From positions 37,248,504-37,312,503 of the forward strand of contig NC_079890.1 in the NCBI RefSeq assembly GCF_024868665.1: 64,000 nucleotides of DNA. Reading direction: 5' to 3'. Below the pieces are notes generated by a model that was not told the DNA's origin, ran no database searches, and saw nothing but the letters and a program-made list of their open reading frames with translations. The translations under genes and the position numbers were made by a program. Positions 10,801-23,117 of the stretch are shown here, in pieces; positions within the stretch are counted from its first letter, which is position 1, and every line of letters starts with the position of its first letter. The DNA is from Triplophysa rosa. Its lineage: Eukaryota > Chordata > Actinopteri > Cypriniformes > Nemacheilidae.

Positions 10801-12646
10801 AGTTATGAATGCAGTTACCCTATGAAAAACAGTATATGTCGCACAAAAATATGTAGCCAGTAACGTTACTTGTAAATGCAGTGGGTTCGTTCAAATTTAC
10901 TTTTTAAACAACGACTGTATGACAGTTTGAAACATGTAAAACTGTGTAAAGTCATAAAAATTCAAGGTTGTCAGATTTAAGCTCCTAAGCCTGACCATGA
11001 ATAGAAAATTGTGTCAAAAAGAGCCGCCCAATGAGAAAACATGTCATCTTGATTGACAAGTAAAATAACCAACCACAGTTTGCTTTTTAAACTTGCCGTC
11101 ACCAAATGAAAACGCACTCATTTCTAGTGCTGCTGAAAACCTCAACTTTAATCCAAACAAAACTAATTCCGAAAACCATCTAATAAAAAAGTGAAATATG
11201 TTCAAAACTACATGAACTCTACATGTATCCATCCCAAATATATATGCACCCAAACGCACATCTGCATTGAAACCTGCGTGCATTTGTATGTGTTGTATAA
11301 TGTGACGATGTTATTTAGCAGACGTGATGTATTCAGAGCGTGATGTGGTGAAGGGTCCGTCTATTGTTTCTGCATGGAGACAGTCTCGCGCTCGCTCGTT
11401 CTCTCACCCACACAACACAGCTGCACGGGCCCAGATGAGGACGGCTGTACCTGAGAGGCAGCACCGCCGCGTTCTGCATGCTGAAACCTAATCAGCTAAT
11501 GTTGATAAAGGAGGCGGGGTGGGGACATCTGTTCACACAACACAAACCTCATTTGAATCACAAGATGAAATGACTCACATCTGGTGAATTGGAAAATATT
11601 CTCCAGCTCTTCTCCTCTCGACTTTTCTGCTTTCAGCTATGCCTGAATTAATTCGGGCATGGAGGTGGGTGACACTTGATGAAAAGCTCTACTGAGTGCA
11701 CTACAGTGAGTGCACTGACCGTCAGCATCCCGTCTGGTCCACAAACAGAGCAAGAGAAGTGAAAGTCATTCATTTTCTTAAAAGATTTTGATTCATAACA
11801 TATAAGCCGCCATGAGTTCTGAGGTCGTGTTGTGATGATCTTTTTTTTTCAAATCAAGTTGGTTGGTTTGGTTCAACTTTATTATCTTTAATGAAGAAAA
11901 ATGCTTCCGTAACCAAACATGTTAAGGAAGTGACGGGTTAGAGGCAAAGAACAGTCCTTCCTCTTTTTAACCCGAAGAAAAGTGTCAAAACCCTGAAAAA
12001 AATGAATGCAAGCAGAAGTACGAACTTTCACAACTGCATCCTATTTATCTCTCTTTTTTTTAGAAATTGTTCTTAGAAATTACAGCCGTGAAATCATGCT
12101 GGTGACTGCATTTAAAAAAAACCTCTCCGTATTTGGCAGGCCGTCTGAGTTTGAGAGCAGAATGGCTGATGGGAATGCTCACCGGTTTTATAGCTTTATG
12201 AAAGCACATCTGTGCGAACAGGACAATTCATTTGTGCTGAATGCTAACTGATGCTGCTAATAAACAAATAAAGGTCCATCACTAAAAGGGAACAGATTGC
12301 ATCCACCCCTGGCGTATGTTTATGAAAAGGTTTTGTTTTAACAATTCCAACATTCTTTGCTAAGACAAACAAAAAGATCTTATCGTGCCAACAAAACACC
12401 GATAACATGAACACGTATGTGCATACCAAAGAAAAACACACGATTCAGGTTAAAAAGCTCCCAAGAAAATATTCTGTATTCATTCATTATTGCTGCTTCC
12501 ACACACACACATATTGTGCAGTAAAGATGGAAACATGTCGAAAAACAATTTATTATTAAATTATTGATAAGAAAACACAAACTACTCACCCTACTATCAC
12601 CCCAAACTGGCATATCTGTGCTTTTTCTGCGAAAAACAAGAAAACG
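10801..12646. other. No gene recognised
   Basis: Mostly unique, AT-rich. Positions 11340-11470 are GC-richer with CpGs. Frames at 11044-11283, 12006-12251 and 12244-12441 lack domains, signal peptides or repeats. Confidence 0.5.
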
Positions 12647-12955
12647 TTTAAAAGGTCCAGTGTATGAAATGTAGCGCCATCTAGCGGCGAGGTTGCGAAT
12701 TGCAAACAACGGCTCAATTCACCGCTCACCTCTCACTATCGAAGTGATAAGGTGGCTGACACAAAACTAAGATGTGGCGACTTCCACGTAAGGAGACCCG
12801 CGGTGTATGTAGGTCGAAATGACTCATTCTAAAGTATTAAAAACATAACGCTTTATTGTGTAAGGTCTTCATACACCTCTGAAGAAGTAGTTATGTAAAT
12901 TATAATGCATATCTGTCAATAGATCCTCCAAAAAAGTACACACTGGACCTTTAAA
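12647..12955 (+). mobile_element. 'GGTCCAGTGT' MITE, copy 1
   Basis: The ends are TTTAAAAGGTCCAGTGTATG and TACACACTGGACCTTTAAA, giving terminal inverted repeats of about 15 bp. The interior has 'GCGCCATCTAGCGGCG', 'GGAGACCCGCGGTGTATGTA' and 'CTGTCAATAGATCCTCC', all shared with 40574-40920. At 309 bp with no coding capacity it is a non-autonomous DNA transposon. Confidence 0.88.
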
Positions 12956-14530
12956 GAAGTCTGAAATAAAATTGAAGAATATTTACGGAGTGAATTTTCT
13001 TCCAAATTGCAACTTTGCCTTAGTTGGTGTTTTTTTCATTCGTAAGAGTTTTTGCAAAATCGTGGCATAATCTTGAGATCACACTTACAATATTTCTCAT
13101 ATGTGAAGAAAGTCAAGCAAACCAAATTCAGCTATTTGGAATTATTTCTATGAGTGGTGAATTATGAATGACTCGGTCCCTTCTCCTCGGGCAGTGAGCC
13201 CATCGTAATTGCATCCTGGACAGCTGGCATGTGGTGTTTCTGTTTGTCTCCATCTGTGAGGGGACATGTGTGAAGACACAGCACATGAGAACAGAAGAGT
13301 ATGAGAGGACACAAAGACGCATTAACACACATGTAGCGTGTTTCTCACCGTAACGCAGGATAAATGAACGCATCATCCATGTTTCACCTGCTGGTCAAGA
13401 GTGTGTGGCTCTCATACGTGTGTGTGTGTGTGTGTGTGTGTGTTTGTTTGTGTATTTGTGTATATATTTTCTTCACACACGTGCGGTGATTAGCATAGCT
13501 CTGCCAATCACTGAAATTTACATTAAACCTGAAATTAATTTCATACTTTTTTTCTCTCTTTAATTATGCCGACATCTGCTGTGAAGCTGAGCCGCGCACA
13601 TGAATTTTAATAACTCTGATTTTTTTTCTCTCCAATTCCCTCTGAACTTTGCGGGAAAAAGGCTTTGTTGCTGATGTTTATGCCCCTCCTTAAAGACAAA
13701 GAACTGGTGGAAGAGAAAACACTTCGGCTCGTGTGAATCTCCAATTCACGAACTCTTATCCTCCGAGTATAAAATGAATCATGAATACAGCACCTTCTTT
13801 GTGTTCACCACCAAAGAAGAGATGGAAGAGTTTGTGTTTAAGAACTGATATATAAATCTTGCAAGAAACAATGCAAAGGATGCTATTATCATGTAAACAC
13901 TGGGACAGGGAGATCCGGACCTGACCGGCTGTACATTATATGAATAAATATTTAAATATGCCTTTAGAAAGGTAACAAGCTTGATATCTAAATTCGCGTT
14001 AAAAGTACAAGCTTTTAGAAAGGAAATCCACAAATATACTAATATCCATAATTGGTTGTTTACCAAATCATGGTAAGATTTTACGCTTGTACCTAGATAA
14101 ATGTTAAAGTGAATAAATGTGACATGCACATTTAGAGTAGATGGAAATTCATAAAGATGTCATTTAGATGAAATTCTTCCATTTATATACAGTAAGAAAA
14201 AAAAGAGCGAGTTTATAAGATGTAGAAAAATATAAAAGTGCATTGTCAACTTAAAAGTAATATATTTAAACATTTAATACTAGCTTTTATTTCTTTATAT
14301 ACGTCTTTAATCATAATGGCATTTTGCTTATGCAGCAGGGGGAACTTTGTAAAGACACGACTGGGAAAAGGCCAAAACAGGATTGATAATGGAGAGCAAA
14401 AACAAAGAAGGAAAACAAAGTTGCTATTTTTCTTGCTTTTAAAGAAAAAATATTAAGTGATGCATTAACGGGATCAACGCTGGCCTCGGCTATTTATCAA
14501 TGAAGTTATTATTTATGCAAGTGTTAAAAG
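12956..14530. other. No gene recognised; one (TG)n at 13418-13443
   Basis: AT-rich unique sequence. A TG microsatellite lies at 13418-13443. Minus frames (13128-13376, 13779-14129) are hydrophobic by composition only and have no family resemblance. Confidence 0.55.
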
Positions 14531-14797
14531 GCAAAAATAATAATTCTTTCATCATTTACTCATCCTCATGTCATTCCAAACATGACTTTCTTTCTTTTGC
14601 AGAACACAAAAGAAGATATTTTGAAGAACGTTGACAACCAAACAACACGGACCCCCATTGACTTTCGTTGCATGAACACAAAACCCCTGAGACATTTCTC
14701 AAAATATCTTCTTTTGTGTTCCACAAAACAAAGAGTCATATACATGTGTTGAATAAATAATGACAGAATTTAATTTTGGGGGGTGTTATTCCTTTAA
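14531..14797. mobile_element. Angel-like MITE, near full length
   Basis: It has 'CATCATTTACTCATCCTCAT', 'GTCATTCCAAACATGACTTT', 'AACACAAAAGAAGATATTTT' and, mirrored in the right arm, 'CTCAAAATATCTTCTTTTGT'. The right end is GGGGTGTTATTCCTTTAA, and the left terminal dozen bases have decayed. Confidence 0.9.
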
Positions 14798-15418
14798 CAA
14801 GGGACACGATGCGGTCTAGATATTATCACAACACTTAATATCACATCTACAGCTGAGCTGTACTACTAAGAGAGTCCGCAGTGAAGAATCACTCACTTGC
14901 TCCACTGGGTGCTTCTGTGATCAGCAGGGCTTCATTTGTCTTTATTTCCATGTCATCTCCTAACAAGTGTTTAAATAGGGCACCTGCCCGCTGCTTCAAC
15001 AAAGCCACCCTGCAGACAGCCTCATCCCTCCATGAACTCAGCTTCCCCTGCTGTGGACGGCCATTCATCACACACACAAGAATAACAGGCAATGCTCACA
15101 CAACAGGTCAGCCGTCGGGTCAGCTCCTTACCGCAGGCTGTAAAAAAGCTTTGTTACATTATAGATGCTAATCAGACACATACAGTCGTACTGAGAATGA
15201 CCCACAGAATCCCAACATAAACACAAAACACTGTGATGCGACTGACGGCAGCTATATGCAAGATTCAAAAAAAGATTTGTATTCAGAATGAGTTTACATT
15301 ATTGAAGTTGTATACAAACACTTTTGATCTTAAAGAGTTTGTTAACATTTATAAAATTAGCTTTATACAGTACATGTAAATCTATATTCGTTTTTTTATT
15401 ACAAAAACGAATATTTTA
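14798..15418. other. No gene recognised
   Basis: A GC-richer part at 14885-15140 supports opposing frames (14881-15171 plus, 14889-15092 minus) with no domain. Unique sequence otherwise. Confidence 0.5.
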
Positions 15419-15633
15419 TTTAAAGGAACAGTTCACCCAAAAATAATAATTCTGTCATTATTTACTCACACTCGTGCCATTTCAAACCTGTTTGACTTTC
15501 TTTCTTTCATTTCATGGAATGGCAGTGGCGCATCTTGTTAATATCTATCATCTTTGGTCATTCAGGTTTGAAACGACAAGAGAGTGAGTAAATGATGACA
15601 GAATTTTCTTTTTTTTTGTGAACCATCCCTTTG
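15419..15633. mobile_element. Angel-like MITE, internally rearranged
   Basis: Both ends are well kept: TTTAAAGGAACAGTTCACCC at the left, and 'GAGTGAGTAAATGATGACAG' with 'GTGAACCATCCCTTTG' at the right. The centre is replaced by sequence that lacks the usual AAGAAGATATTTT core. Confidence 0.88.
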
Positions 15634-16174
15634 TATAAAATGTTAAAAAATGTTGAATAAAATGAGACATAAATGACTTGGATTAAATAGTGAAGAGAAA
15701 GCAGTCAGTAGGACGTCAGAATAGATGTGAACTCCATCAATACGGTTTAAAAACAAATCTCAGGGTTTGACCTCAAGAATCTTCCTGAGAAAATGACACA
15801 AAGACATTATAAATAGCAATGACAAACATTAAACATATGATGAAATATAAGAACGTTTGGAGTTACATTGCATGTTTTCCTATTCGATAGTTTTAATGAG
15901 TTCACTATTATTCTAAAAGGTGAAAAATATACTGTGTAACATAACACTGCCGCTTGTCAAACAGTATTAGTTTCCTCAAAACTTCTCAAACTTAATATTC
16001 TCTTGCTATTATTTAATTGATGCTTGCAAAAATATTTGTATTTATATCTATTTATTTGCGCAAATATAAGTGGCATTACTTTGACTCCATACACAATAAC
16101 AACACGAAGAGTGGCTCAGAGGTCATGGGGTCAGAGGTCATAATCAGGTCAAACCAGTTAAGCGATGTTTTTTA
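15634..16174. other. No gene recognised
   Basis: AT-rich unique sequence without supported features. Confidence 0.55.
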
Positions 16175-16395
16175 AATGGCTAGCTGGTTTGTTACCATTA
16201 GGGTGGCATACGGAGCAAGAATATAGTCCTGGGCCCAAATTTAATAGTAGAAAACAGTCACAGATAAAACATTTGTCCTGGACCTTATGATCCACCAGCT
16301 CCACATATCATGACTGGACCAGTTGACCTCTGCCCCACCAGCTGGCCGTCCAGCTGATCCTCTATGTGGACCAGTTTGAAACCAGCTAGGCGATC
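16175..16395. repeat. Inverted repeat with CCAGCTGG motifs
   Basis: The left edge 'GGCTAGCTGGTTTG' (about 16178) is mirrored by 'GAAACCAGCTAGGCG' (about 16378-16392), and several CCAGCTGG/GACCAG words lie between. This suits a short foldback repeat of a kind common in fish. Family name unknown. Confidence 0.5.
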
Positions 16396-16918
16396 CTCCC
16401 CGTCAAACAAACCTCAGCTAACACATAAATAATCCCTCTGACGGCTGAGGAAAGAGCAGCGGCTTCCAGACATCCAGCCGGTGATCTCTCCTCAGAGCAC
16501 CTGACGTCTGCAGGCATCGTCTGAAGGATCGAAGCGCTGTGCTGTGGATTTGATGATGGGTGTGAGATATGGCGACCCAGCTCTGACAACTCAATCACGC
16601 TGCAGTCACACAAAAGATCTATTGATCACGTTCTGGCTCTCACCGTCCACTCAGGTATTAATGAGGAGACTCGGGGCTGTGGTACTGAGCTACTGGCTCT
16701 CTTCATCAATCTCTCTTATTCCTCCACGCAGAACACAGAAGAGACAATGAGACCCTGCAGACGGACTCTCTGGTCCGGGTGACTAATCTGTCTGTATGTG
16801 ATGTGAACATTATGTTAGAGAATGCTGGCGCGGGTCCGAAACCACCCCTGGGCTCTTTATTATTGTATTTTAGGGCCTGAACTGCGATACGTTCACGTCA
16901 ATAACACAAGTACGAGCT
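16396..16918. other. No gene recognised
   Basis: Moderate-GC unique sequence. Frames at 16386-16613 (minus) and 16544-16750 (plus) overlap each other and have no domain. Confidence 0.5.
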
Positions 16919-17081
16919 ACACTGGGTGATTTTAAACCCAGCATTGGGTCAAAAAGGGACGGACCGTTGGGCTGTAAATTGAGGGCTGCATGCTGAGTTG
17001 TTTCAACCCATTTGCTGGGTTAATTTAACCCAATGGCTGGGCTCGTCCCCTTTAAAGTAACCCAGCATTTTTTAGAGTGTG
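16919..17081. mobile_element. 'Tgggtta' palindromic MITE
   Basis: The left end 'ACACTGGGTGATTTTAAACC' pairs loosely with the right end 'GTAACCCAGCATTTTTTAGA'. Internal 'GCATTGGGTCAAAAAGGGAC' is mirrored by 'TGGCTGGGCTCGTCCCCTTT'. Phrases such as 'GCTGGGTTAATTTAACCC' are characteristic of a widespread teleost short palindromic element. Confidence 0.75.
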
Positions 17082-17554
17082 TGGTATTTGTTTACCACGG
17101 TATCTATGTAGGAAAAGATCTCGGAAAGAAAAGATGCCATCTTTGTTCTTTTATAGTCGGTTTTCGTCGATTTGAATGTGTTCCTAAAATCAACGAATGC
17201 TTCTGTATGTGACCATGTGTTATTGCATTGTGCAAATAAGTAAAAATTCATTAATATCAGGTTTTCACTTTACGTCTTGAATGAAAAGCTTGATATAGGT
17301 TTTTGGATTTGCACGTAAACCCCTTTATCAACTTGTGAAGGTTTTACATATTAAGACCAAAAAACCAAAACCCTGTTTCTCTCATGTTGTTGGTTTATTC
17401 ATTTGCACGTAAACACTAAAGACGGGATCTCATATTAACCTGACATTTGATGGTTATCAGCGCTTGTAAGGTTTACACAGGGCCACACGAAAGAACGTAT
17501 GTTTAATATCACCTAGACAAATAAAATTCAACTGAAATCAAATGGAAACTTTTG
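17082..17554. other. No gene recognised
   Basis: AT-rich unique sequence; no supported feature. Confidence 0.55.
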
Positions 17555-17895
17555 CTGAAGTCTCATCTGCGTCTCAAATATTTCTCCTGAGAAGATGAGT
17601 CAGAAATCTCACAAACGTCTCCGTCAGAGTTTCAGAAAAGACCTCAACAGTGTCTCAAACTGAGCTCAGATCTGTCAAGTCTGCAATCAAAAGTCAATAT
17701 TATTGAAGATCTCAATATGAACTCAAACATTTCTCATCATATTTACCCCAATCCAGATTACAATCTACATTCATGTTACACCTCCATACTCTTCATGTGT
17801 TTGATCAATTGTTTTATTTGTTTCAGTTTTAATTTCTCCTATTTTAGGAAAAACATCGGAGACAAAGTTGACACTGAAATGAAACACCACCAGCC
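17555..17895. repeat. Dispersed repeat family R, copy 2
   Basis: The best-preserved uninterrupted copy: 'GAGTCAGAAATCTCACAAAC', 'GTGTCTCAAACTGAGCTCAG', 'TCTGTCAAGTCTGCAATCAA', 'ATTATTGAAGATCTCAATAT'. It provides the empty-site sequence CAAACTGAGCTCAG that dates and delimits the hAT insertion in copy 3. Confidence 0.8.
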
Positions 17896-18609
17896 TCCAT
17901 TAAGTCTCTCTCTCTCTCTCCTTCCTTCCATAATTGTCTCCGAATCCTCATAGGTCAGTTAATCTTGGGGGTGTCAGCATTCCTACATACGATTAAACAC
18001 ACCGCTGCTCTCCACGTATTCCACGCACACACACGAGCAGTCAATCCTGCAGGTTCGAGCAGGAGCAGATGCATTAAACTCTGTTTAGAGAGCACTGCGA
18101 CCTTTTCCACGCGCCCCGGCGGCCCACTCATCTCTCCTCTGCTCCATCTGTCCATCACACACACACACACTCAGGGGGGGCTGTCATCGGCCCATCAGCC
18201 TTCACAGGACAGATCTCGCACCCACCCACCCAACCGCTCTCGTGTATCAGGAAAACACAATCTTTCTCTCACCTGCATCGCTTTTGCATCATAATTAGCA
18301 ACAAATAATACCACAAACATCATAATTTCAGGACTTTTATTTGTTATTATTAACCGCTGTTGTCTCTTTGGGACAGATATTATTATATTAAACCGATAAT
18401 AAGGTTTAAACATCCTAATCGGTCGTTGTGTGATGCAACGCTGGAGAAAATGTGAGCACAATACCAACAACATTGCATAGACAGTTTGGACATATTGGTG
18501 CATATTCTTGTAGTTGAAGCTTTTTAAAAGTCCTTTCTTCTTTCTATTACCATACTGCATACTTCTATACCATAGTGCTTTGTAGACAAAAATGGGAATG
18601 CCACAGACA
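17896..18609. other. No gene recognised
   Basis: Includes a short (CT)n at 17906-17921 and a GC-richer part at 18000-18240 with opposing frames and no domain. Confidence 0.5.

Positions 18610-18669
<60 letters not shown>
18610..18669. repeat. (CA)n microsatellite
   Basis: About thirty CA dinucleotides with one CACGCA interruption. Confidence 0.96.
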
Positions 18670-18671
<2 letters not shown>

Positions 18672-19104
18672 ACAGAACCCGAGGATACACTCTTCCACAC
18701 AAGATGATATGGAAATATGTTTGGAGGGAGTTCTGTACTAGCACTGTATAGGCGACTTGATAAATCGATGAAATAAATCCCTACAATTTAATAATAATAA
18801 ACTCAGTGTAGTATCAATGTGTGTGCGTTAGTGTGTGTGATGAATAATTGATGAGTGTTCATTAAGCTGAGTGTGTGTGCGTGTGTGCCCCTCCTCTTGT
18901 TGTGCTGAGCCGCCTGCCTTGTGGCTGCCATCTGGATCCATGCCAGAGACAGAACATGAGACATCCACAACAGATTTAAGTATAAATTTAAAAAACACAT
19001 TCTTTAAAAAGTAAATTTTAAATAGTAAAATATAAAGAGACATTCATGACACTAGGGTTCTCATGTGCACATGATACTTGGGTTGAGCCAAGCCATCCCT
19101 CTCC
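18670..19104. other. No gene recognised
   Basis: AT-rich sequence with scattered TG-rich words; no supported feature. Confidence 0.55.
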
Positions 19105-19445
19105 TTTGCATGATTATTTATATTATTTGCATTATTTATATTGAATATTTATTTAAATATTATGTTATTATTTGCATGATTAATATTGAATATTTATTTA
19201 AATATATTATTATTTGCATGATTAATATTGAATATGTATTTAAATATTATAATATTATTTGCATTATTAATATTGAATATGTATTCAAATATTATATTAT
19301 TATTTGCATTATTAATATTGAATATGTATTTAAATATCATATTATTATTTGCATTATTAATATTGAATATTTATTTAAATATCATATTATTATTTGCTTT
19401 ATTAATATGGAATATTTATTTAAATATTGCATTATTAATATTATG
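19105..19445. repeat. About 45-bp tandem repeat, seven units
   Basis: The unit is built on ATTATTTGCATTATTAATAT followed by TGAATATTTATTTAAATAT. Most units are 43-45 bp; five successive units are in register at 45 bp, which equals 15 codons. The frame 19065-19604 therefore repeats a peptide like INIEYVFKYYI without stops. This is a consequence of the array, not evidence of a protein. Confidence 0.92.
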
Positions 19446-20658
19446 TATAGAACATCATCAGTAAGTCATCAGTGTTTTTCAACGCAAACTATTTTAAGCT
19501 TGTGTCGCGTTCCATTGTGCCTCTGTTTGTCTGTGAGACTGCAGTTGACCCGTGAGCGCCAGACCCACAGCGGGCGTAAAAGCAAAGCGTGGGCATTCCC
19601 ATAAACCACGTCCACATCCAATCCAAGTGGAGCTGCCTGCTGTGTCAGCCTTATAAACACACCACAAAGTCAAAGTGTATTTCCATACAGACCGTCCAAA
19701 GCTATACCTCAGACCTGAGTTCAGCTCCTCCAGAATGTTCTTAGTAACATTCTCAACATTTGGATACATTCGGGCATATTACATATATGCTTGATTGTGA
19801 AAACAATCCCATAATGCATTGCAACAAACACACGGAAAGTAATTATTCTGAGATGTTGGATAATTAAAGGATTTTATCATGCTTAAGTATGAGCGTGTCG
19901 GCGCGGTCACCAGACATTACATCATGCACGTAAAAGTGGATTGCATGGAAGCATCGCTGTTTTTTTCCTGCCGTTTGGTCAGTTTCATCAGCAGTTCTTC
20001 TGGATCCTCTGAGTTTCCACAAAACAATTTCAGCAAATGTTCTGCAGATTAAATAAACAGAGATTAATGAAATACGACAAGACATAATCGTTGATTGTTT
20101 GACTGGATAGTATGCATTACATCTATGTCAGTTTGATCACATAAACACAATTATACAAACACACACATACATACACTCAAACACACTGCCAGAAAGCCAA
20201 GTATACAACACTGGGGGAAAATCACACATTTGCCAGCCAAGAAAGAGGGCAACCGTCTGGCACGTGTCTGTTTATCTCCAAATGTTTAAGTGACATAGCA
20301 AAAATATATGTGCGTGTGGACTTGTTCGTCTTTCCTTGTGGGGAGCAAATGTAAATGATTCTTATTTGAAAATGTAAAAATGCAAACAGGCTTTGTGGTT
20401 AGTAGGGGACAGAAAATACCATTAGGTCAGTATAGAAACAATAGAAGTCTATGGCATGCCCCACAAAGATACCAAAATAAGCATGCATGTGTGTGTTTAT
20501 GTTTAAAAGAATAAACTATCTGTACAATGTAAATGGAAAATATTGTTTAAGATGTTTAACAAGATGTTTGCAGTCAAATACATTCACCCCTAATCTCTAT
20601 AATGCTCATGTCTATGTACAGTACGTCCCCGTTTTGATGTAAATATTTATATAGAACC
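19446..20658. other. No gene recognised
   Basis: Unique AT-rich sequence. A ZNF143-like relic TCCCATAATGCATTGCAAC occurs at 19808-19826. No frames with domains. Confidence 0.5.
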
Positions 20659-20932
20659 TTAAATGGACAGTTCATTGATTCATTATTTACTCTCATGGCA
20701 TTTAAAACTTGTATATGATTCTTTCTTCTGTGGAACATGAAAGAAGATATTTTGAGAAATGTTTTAGTGGATTTGTGTTTGTGTAATGGAAGTCAACGGG
20801 GTTCAGTGTTGTTTGGTTACTAACGTTCTTTAAAACGTCTTCTTTTGTGTTCTGCAGAAAAAAAGTCATACAGATTTGACATCAAGGCAAATGATGACAG
20901 CATTTCGATTTTTAGGTGAACTGTCCCTTTAA
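20659..20932. mobile_element. Angel-like MITE, full length
   Basis: From TTAAATGGACAGTTCATTG to AGGTGAACTGTCCCTTTAA. Internal landmarks are 'GAACATGAAAGAAGATATTT', 'GTTGTTTGGTTACTAACGTT' and 'GTCTTCTTTTGTGTTCTGCA', in the order of the other full copies. Confidence 0.92.
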
Positions 20933-20939
20933 GGTGATT

Positions 20940-21375
20940 ACAGCAGGTGTGTCATTTGGTTCCGAATGGAACACTACCATACTCGCCCTACTGTTTCTGT
21001 AGTATACTATGCCGTACACTGTGCACAATATGCTAATTTTCTGCCTGCATGAAATTCCCCAGATGATCAACTAATTTGCAAAACACGAACTAAACATTTA
21101 AAGCACACTGTGCATGTGAATCATACAGTATCCCACAATGCAATACGCTCAACCTGACATGACTCATTATTTGACTCCCATGAGTCAAGACGAGTTGGAT
21201 TAATAACGCAAAATCTATTTTGTAAGGATAACGTTAACGCAGTGATGTCACATTACAACACTGTTTGGTGGCTATTCGTTATTATTTTAGTGTTTTTTTT
21301 TTCAAAACAGTAGTCAGTACAGTAGTACGTACTTTTGCAGTGTGCTATATTCTATTCAGAATTGCCGTTGTACAC
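20940..21375. mobile_element. Probable dispersed DNA-element remnant
   Basis: Contains 'TAGTATACTATGCCGTACAC', 'GCACAATATGCTAATTTTCT', 'CAGTATCCCACAATGCAATA' and 'GTGTGCTATATTCTATTCAG'. I associate this combination of 'agtatactat' phrases and an imperfectly mirrored start and end with a teleost hAT-type repeat. Precise ends and family are uncertain. Confidence 0.45.
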
Positions 21376-21459
21376 CAAATGAAATCTTCTGCTCCTCACA
21401 AACCGCCGCGGGTTGTTTTACTGACTATATGAATATTCAGTGTGTGTGTGTGAGAGACA

Positions 21460-21625
21460 GAACAGAAGTGTGAATGGGTATCAGGGCAGCAGTCAGAGCT
21501 CTGGCCGTAAGCCAGTGTGGGACAGTAGATGCCCCGCGCCAGCTGGCAGACCTCTCGTCCCATCTGTGGATCTCCGCTAGAGATCTGCTCGGCCCAGACC
21601 AGATTTACTGAGGGAAACTCCAGCT
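21460..21625. promoter_or_regulatory. Candidate conserved non-coding block
   Basis: Non-repetitive, GC-richer: 'GTCAGAGCTCTGGCCGTAAG', 'CCCCGCGCCAGCTGGCAGAC', 'CCGCTAGAGATCTGCTCGGC'. It sits between two transposon copies. It also supports a minus frame (21396-21668) without a domain. Needs alignment to be believed. Confidence 0.25.
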
Positions 21626-21730
21626 GGACCAGACACATCTTAGTGTGCATGTGTGAAAATGATTTCAAATTTGTGTCTCAAGATTTGCGAGTCTGATCAA
21701 AAGAGGTTGTTAGTGACATTGCAGTTGACT

Positions 21731-21999
21731 TTTAAGGGATAGTTCACACAACAATAAAAATTCAATCATCATTTATTCACGTTGTTCGAAACCTGTAGAT
21801 GACTCAGTGGAACGCAATAGAAGATATTTTGAGAAATGTCAACAGTGGTTTTGTGTCCACACAATGGAAGTCGATGGGGTTCAATGTTGCTGGGTTACCA
21901 ACGTTCTTCAAAATATCTTCTTGTGTGTATTGCAGATGAGAGAAACTCACACAGGTTTGGACTCGCATGAGGATGAATTTTCATTTTGGGGTGAACTGA
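21731..21999. mobile_element. Angel-like MITE, full length
   Basis: The left end is TTTAAGGGATAGTTCACAC and the right end ATTTTGGGGTGAACTGAG. The core 'GAAGATATTTTGAGAAATGT' and its mirror 'ACGTTCTTCAAAATATCTTC' are intact. Confidence 0.92.
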
Positions 22000-22439
22000 G
22001 TCCACCGGCTCTCGAGAAAGATGTGCCACATCGCCGGGCAAGACATAAAACAGCCTACAGACTTTTAAGCCATTATACTATTAGAACGTAACCATTACAA
22101 AACATGTGGGATATTGTTGCATCCACAAGTTTACTAATCCCACAATAGTCATTTCCCAGCAGACTGTGCCATATATTCTTCGCCGGGTCGTACACATAAA
22201 ACATTTCGAGTGTGTGCACGGAAAGGAAACTTCAGGATGCCAGCTGCGACCTGCCTGAGGTGCTGCGTAATCCGCAAACACACACACACACACTGTCTTT
22301 GGCACCCTTATCTGTGTTTTGTGTGTGCATCTGCCCTTGCATGCAGATGTGACGTATGTTTATACGGGCACATCTGCGTGTGTGCGTGTGTGTTAACGGC
22401 TCTTTAAAAGCAGCGGCGAGCGCAGAAGGTAATGGCAGA
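22000..22439. other. No gene recognised
   Basis: Unique sequence with a short CA run at 22276-22292; frames across it are not convincing. Confidence 0.5.
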
Positions 22440-22860
22440 GGGAGTCTATATTTATTTTCTTAATCTTAAATGGTGCTTGTTTGTCAGGCTGGATGAATAT
22501 TGAGTGTGAAATTGGGATCAGGGGCGACACATGCCAGTGCTCAGCCTTATCTCAGCGCTGCAGGCAGACGCAGCTGCGTTATCGGCCCTCCGCAGGAGCG
22601 CCACCTCTCTCCAGCGCTCTCCAAACCGCCGCATTCCCTTTGTGTCGGCCTGGAGAAGCCTGTTTACCTCTCAGTGCCTTGATATTCCTATTAGAGTCCT
22701 GCTCCTATTTACTCGCTCCCTTTATGCTGTGTGCGGTCGCTCATTTCTCTTTCTCCTCGCATCTCTGTCTTTCTGTCTTTTGTCCGCCAGCTTCGACCTC
22801 CCAAAACAGCGCTGGGTGGCTGGATTGGTCTCTGTGATGGAACCTGAGTTTAGCCTTTCA
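22440..22860. promoter_or_regulatory. Candidate conserved non-coding block
   Basis: A repeat-free 400-bp block, GC-richer than its flanks, with 'GTGAAATTGGGATCAGGGGC', 'CTTATCTCAGCGCTGCAGGC' and 'CCTTGATATTCCTATTAGAG'. Three plus frames overlap here (22481-22944), the usual result of few stop codons in such DNA. None has a domain or splice context. Confidence 0.3.
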
Positions 22861-22865
22861 TATTC

Positions 22866-22870
<5 letters not shown>

Positions 22871-22899
<29 letters not shown>
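22871..22899. repeat. (CT)n microsatellite
   Basis: About fourteen CT dinucleotides, followed by a shorter CT run. Confidence 0.95.
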
Positions 22900-22903
<4 letters not shown>

Positions 22904-23117
22904 GTTCGTCTCTCTCTCTGATTGCTGAATACAGGAATGCATGACATTCCTCAATTCATTCTCAACAGTTCAAAAGTCTTAAAGTGACACGTGTACTGAG
23001 CATCGTCTCGTGTGCGTTCAGAAGCACAGCAATGTTCCTCGTCTAGCTGTCATGTTTAGGAAATCTCTGGATGCATTCGTTTATTTTTTGCATTAAGGTA
23101 ATGAGAATTGGGAATGC

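Noticed and set aside
19065..19604. 179-codon frame with repeated INIEYVFKYYI
   Set aside because: Produced by a 45-bp tandem repeat that is a multiple of three; no splice or domain evidence.
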